A program made the translations under genes and the position numbers. From the NCBI GenBank assembly GCA_002840685.1, contig PHBU01000001.1, positions 434,001-498,000 on the forward strand: a stretch of 64,000 nucleotides of DNA, given 5' to 3'. Below the pieces are notes generated by a model, which saw only the letters and a list, made by a program, of their open reading frames with translations, was not told the DNA's origin and did not search any database. This stretch comes from Chloroflexi bacterium HGW-Chloroflexi-6 (GTDB lineage: Bacteria; Chloroflexota; Anaerolineae; Anaerolineales; Villigracilaceae). Below are positions 61,710 to 64,000 of this stretch, one piece after another (position 1 is the first letter of the stretch; every line of letters starts with the position of its first letter).

Positions 61710-62842
61710 ACGCGCTCGATGATGGTCGCCGTCGCCTGGCCGTGGCCAATGCACATGGTTTGCAGGCCATAGCGCGCTTTGCGGCGTTCCAACTCGTGAA
61801 CCATTTTGGTCATCAGGATCGCCCCGGTCGCACCCAGCGGATGCCCGTGGGCAATTGCGCCGCCATTCGGGTTGACACGGCTCATCTGCGGGTGCAGTTC
61901 ATGCACCCAGGCCAGCACCACCGAAGCAAAGGCCTCGTTGATCTCGATCACATCCATCTCGTCCAGCGACAGGCCGGCCCGTTTAAGTGCCATCTGGGTG
62001 GCCGGGATCGGCCCGGTCAGCATCAGGGTTGGGTCTGAACCGGTCACAACCCGCGTATCGATGCGCGCCAGCGGACTCAGATTCAGCCGCCCGACCGCCT
62101 TTTCGGAGGCCAGCACCAGCGCGGCGGCACCGTCGCTGATCTGCGAAGAATTGCCAGCCGTGATAACGCCATTTTCCCGAAAAACAGGCTTGAGCCGCGC
62201 CATCTTGTCGCGGTCAAAATTGCGGCGCACGCCCTGGTCCTCTTTGAAAAGCGATCCGTCTTGCAAAGGAAGGGGCAAAATTTGCCCGTCAAAATAGCCT
62301 GCCCCAATTGCTGCCGCAGCGCGCTCGTGACTCTGGGCGGCAAAATCATCCAATTCTTCGCGGGTCAATTTCCAGGCTTCGGCAATGCGTTCTGCGCTTT
62401 CGCCCTGGTGCAAAAGAGTGTGCCCGACATCCGGCCATGGAACCGGGTAATCTGCCCCGAGCGGCTGGTGCGACATCATCTCGCTGCCACCCGCCAGCAA
62501 AATCTCGGCGTCACCGGCCAGAATGGCCTGGGCCGCAAAGTGGATGGCCTGCTGGCCCGAACCGCACATGCGGTTGATCGAAACGCCGCCCACGCTGACG
62601 GGGAAACCCGCCCTGAGCGCGGCCAGGCGCGCCAGGTTGCCGCCCTGATCTCCAAGCGGGGTAACAACGCCCCACAGCACATCTTCGATGCATCCCATTT
62701 CAAGGGAAGCCCGGCTGACAGCCTCGCGCATGATCGCCGCCGCCAGCTCGACCGGCTGGTAATGGAAGAGCGCGCCATTCGGTTTGCCGATCCCAATCGC
62801 AGTTCGTACTGCTGAAACAATGAAAACATCAGATGCGGGCAT
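61706..62842 (-). CDS. Acetyl-CoA acetyltransferase (thiolase)
   Basis: A 378-aa thiolase. Nucleophile Cys93 in NRMCGSGQQA, NEAF (302-305), GHP with His334 in NGGAIAHGHPLGATGA, and the second Cys364 in TMCIGHGQA. Could be a biosynthetic acetyl-CoA C-acetyltransferase or a beta-oxidation 3-ketoacyl-CoA thiolase; sequence alone does not decide. First gene of a run thiolase-folK-marC-AIM24 with very short spacings. The promoter region is divergent with coaBC. Confidence 0.92.
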   Translation of the reverse strand: MPASDVFIVSAVRTAIGIGKPNGALFHYQPVELAAAIMREAVSRASLEMGCIEDVLWGVVTPLGDQGGNLARLAALRAGFPVSVGGVSINRMCGSGQQAIHFAAQAILAGDAEILLAGGSEMMSHQPLGADYPVPWPDVGHTLLHQGESAERIAEAWKLTREELDDFAAQSHERAAAAIGAGYFDGQILPLPLQDGSLFKEDQGVRRNFDRDKMARLKPVFRENGVITAGNSSQISDGAAALVLASEKAVGRLNLSPLARIDTRVVTGSDPTLMLTGPIPATQMALKRAGLSLDEMDVIEINEAFASVVLAWVHELHPQMSRVNPNGGAIAHGHPLGATGAILMTKMVHELERRKARYGLQTMCIGHGQATATIIERV

Positions 62843-62916
62843 GGGGATTCCTTGTTACAGGTTTGAAAGTATCTCAATTGTAACGTATGCACAACTACCA
62901 CGCGCGCTCAGCAGGG

Positions 62917-62922
62917 TATAAT
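62917..62922 (+). promoter_or_regulatory. -10 element of coaBC
   Basis: TATAAT, 9 nt before the ATG at 62932. No ribosome binding site, so the message is leaderless or nearly so. Confidence 0.55.
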
Positions 62923-62931
62923 TGCGCCATT

Positions 62932-64000
62932 ATGTCCATCTTTTCAGGGAAACGCATCATTCTGGGCATTACCGGCTCGATCGCAGCCTACAAAGGTGCG
63001 GACCTGGCCTCAAAACTGACCCAGGCTGGCGCACAAGTCGAGACGGTTTTCAGCCCCGGCGCTGAAAAATTCGTCACGCCGCTTACCTTTCAGTCGGTGA
63101 CGGGCCGCAAAGCCTTCACCGATGCGGAACTGTGGGGCGGCGAGGCGCACGTGCTGCACGTTGGGCTCGGACATTCTGCCGATCTGCTGATCATCGCCCC
63201 TTGTACAGCCAACACGCTGGCAAAGATGGCCCACGGCCAGGCCGACAACCTGCTGACCGTGACCGCCCTGGCGGCGGAATGCCCGATCTTGATCGCCCCG
63301 GCTATGGATGGCGGCATGTACGCCCACCCGGCCACCCAGGAAAATGTGCGCATCTTGCGCGAGCGCGGCGTGACCTTCGTCGGCCCGGCTCCCGGACACC
63401 TGGCTTCGGGCCTGGTCGGGGTGGGACGCATGTCTGAACCGCTCGAAATTCTCGGCATGGCGCGGGTAACGCTGGGACGCAAACTTGGCTGTTTGCGCGG
63501 CAAACACCTGGTCATCACCGCCGGGGGCTCCCAGGAACCGATCGACCCGGTGCGGGTCATCACCAACCGATCCAGCGGCAAACAGGGCTACGCTCTGGCA
63601 CAGTCTGCCCTCGATATGGGGGCAGAAGTGACCCTGGTCTCTCACCCAACGGCGCTGACTCCCCCGATTGGAGCAGATGTCATGCAGGTTGAAACCGTCC
63701 AGCAGATGCTGGAGGCCGTTACCAGCGCGATCCAGGCTGCGGATGGGTTGATCATGGCGGCAGCGGTGGCCGATTTTCGGGTGAAAACGGTCGCAGAAAA
63801 CAAGCTCAAGAAACGGGACGGCATTCCGCAGATCGAACTGGAGGCTGCGCCGGATATTCTGGCAACGGTGGCCAGCCTAAGGGGGGATGTGTCGCGGTTG
63901 AAAGTTGTGGTAGGATTCGCTGCTGAAAGTCGCGACCTGCTCGAGAACGCACAATCCAAATTAATTTCCAAAAAGCTGGATTTGATCGCCGCAAACGATA
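62932..64000 (+). CDS. coaBC: Bifunctional phosphopantothenoylcysteine decarboxylase / synthetase (3' end cut by window)
   Basis: First 356 codons of CoaBC (Dfp), two steps of coenzyme A synthesis. The CoaC flavoprotein part has ILGITGSIAAYKGADLASKL in parts, the catalytic His region AHVLHVGLGHSADL, IIAPCTANTLAKMAHG and APAMDGGMY. The CoaB part starts near 185 with LVITAGGSQEPIDPVRVITNRSSGKQG in parts and AAAVADFRV with the KLKKRDG motif. Runs off the window end with the frame intact. Confidence 0.95.
   Translation, partial: MSIFSGKRIILGITGSIAAYKGADLASKLTQAGAQVETVFSPGAEKFVTPLTFQSVTGRKAFTDAELWGGEAHVLHVGLGHSADLLIIAPCTANTLAKMAHGQADNLLTVTALAAECPILIAPAMDGGMYAHPATQENVRILRERGVTFVGPAPGHLASGLVGVGRMSEPLEILGMARVTLGRKLGCLRGKHLVITAGGSQEPIDPVRVITNRSSGKQGYALAQSALDMGAEVTLVSHPTALTPPIGADVMQVETVQQMLEAVTSAIQAADGLIMAAAVADFRVKTVAENKLKKRDGIPQIELEAAPDILATVASLRGDVSRLKVVVGFAAESRDLLENAQSKLISKKLDLIAAND

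Overview
The window reads as a piece of a bacterial chromosome of the Chloroflexota, most likely an anaerobic or facultative Anaerolineae-like lineage. This placement is inferred from gene content and style: a complete 14-gene complex I operon beside a FixABCX electron-bifurcating module, fused GlyQS, a motor-less XPB/Ssl2-type (Helicase_C_3) protein, CHAT and nSTAND-WD40 proteins, an aldehyde:ferredoxin oxidoreductase, and many apparently leaderless genes. No rRNA, IS element, phage or CRISPR array is visible.

Layout. 1-2161: fused glycyl-tRNA synthetase, cut by the window edge. 2302-2733: small zinc-ribbon membrane protein. 2802-6335 (minus): fixABCX. 6554-21144 (plus): nuoA to nuoN, diverging from fixA across a short AT-rich promoter region. 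21214-24929: HAD phosphatase, then a Fur-family regulator with a CbiMQO metal transporter. 24969-26666: Helicase_C_3 protein. 26884-30555: SUMF-fold lipoprotein, SAM-I riboswitch plus metK, Trx-VKOR fusion. 30659-35762: a two-gene CHAT-SIR2 / nSTAND1-TM-WD40 cassette, the best candidate for an uncharacterised signalling or conflict system. 35829-40203: clpS, ROK kinase, mutS2, dual-specificity phosphatase. 40285-48161: methylcrotonyl-CoA-carboxylase-type genes, two four-helix-bundle (S23) genes, epimerase, gatC and gatA. 48173-53282: orphan membrane protein, galE, M50 protease, AOR, NYN RNase. 53657-59553: CbpA-type DnaJ, HtrA lipoprotein, sulfite-oxidase-fold protein, CLYBL-type lyase, Ser/Thr kinase. 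59759-64000: tRNA-Arg(CCT), AIM24, MarC, folK, thiolase, and coaBC cut by the window end.

The strongest non-gene signal is a set of period-7 (heptanucleotide) arrays, usually paired in inverted orientation. They lie between genes from about 40.5 to 50.8 kb, upstream of glyQS, and in frame inside glyQS, the carboxyltransferase gene and accC. Three pairs bracket a cargo gene (two S23 proteins, one orphan membrane protein). In all three the left array contains the stop codon of the upstream gene, and right arrays lie at or close to the next start codon. A second class of palindromes (REP-like) sits in frame in glyS, gatA and nuoG, and between nuoL and nuoM.

Functionally, FixABCX and complex I share the NADH/quinone/ferredoxin economy. 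The thiolase, MCC-type carboxylase, CLYBL-type lyase and AOR suggest acyl-CoA and aldehyde metabolism. Housekeeping functions (glyQS, gatCA, metK, coaBC, folK, mutS2) fill the rest.
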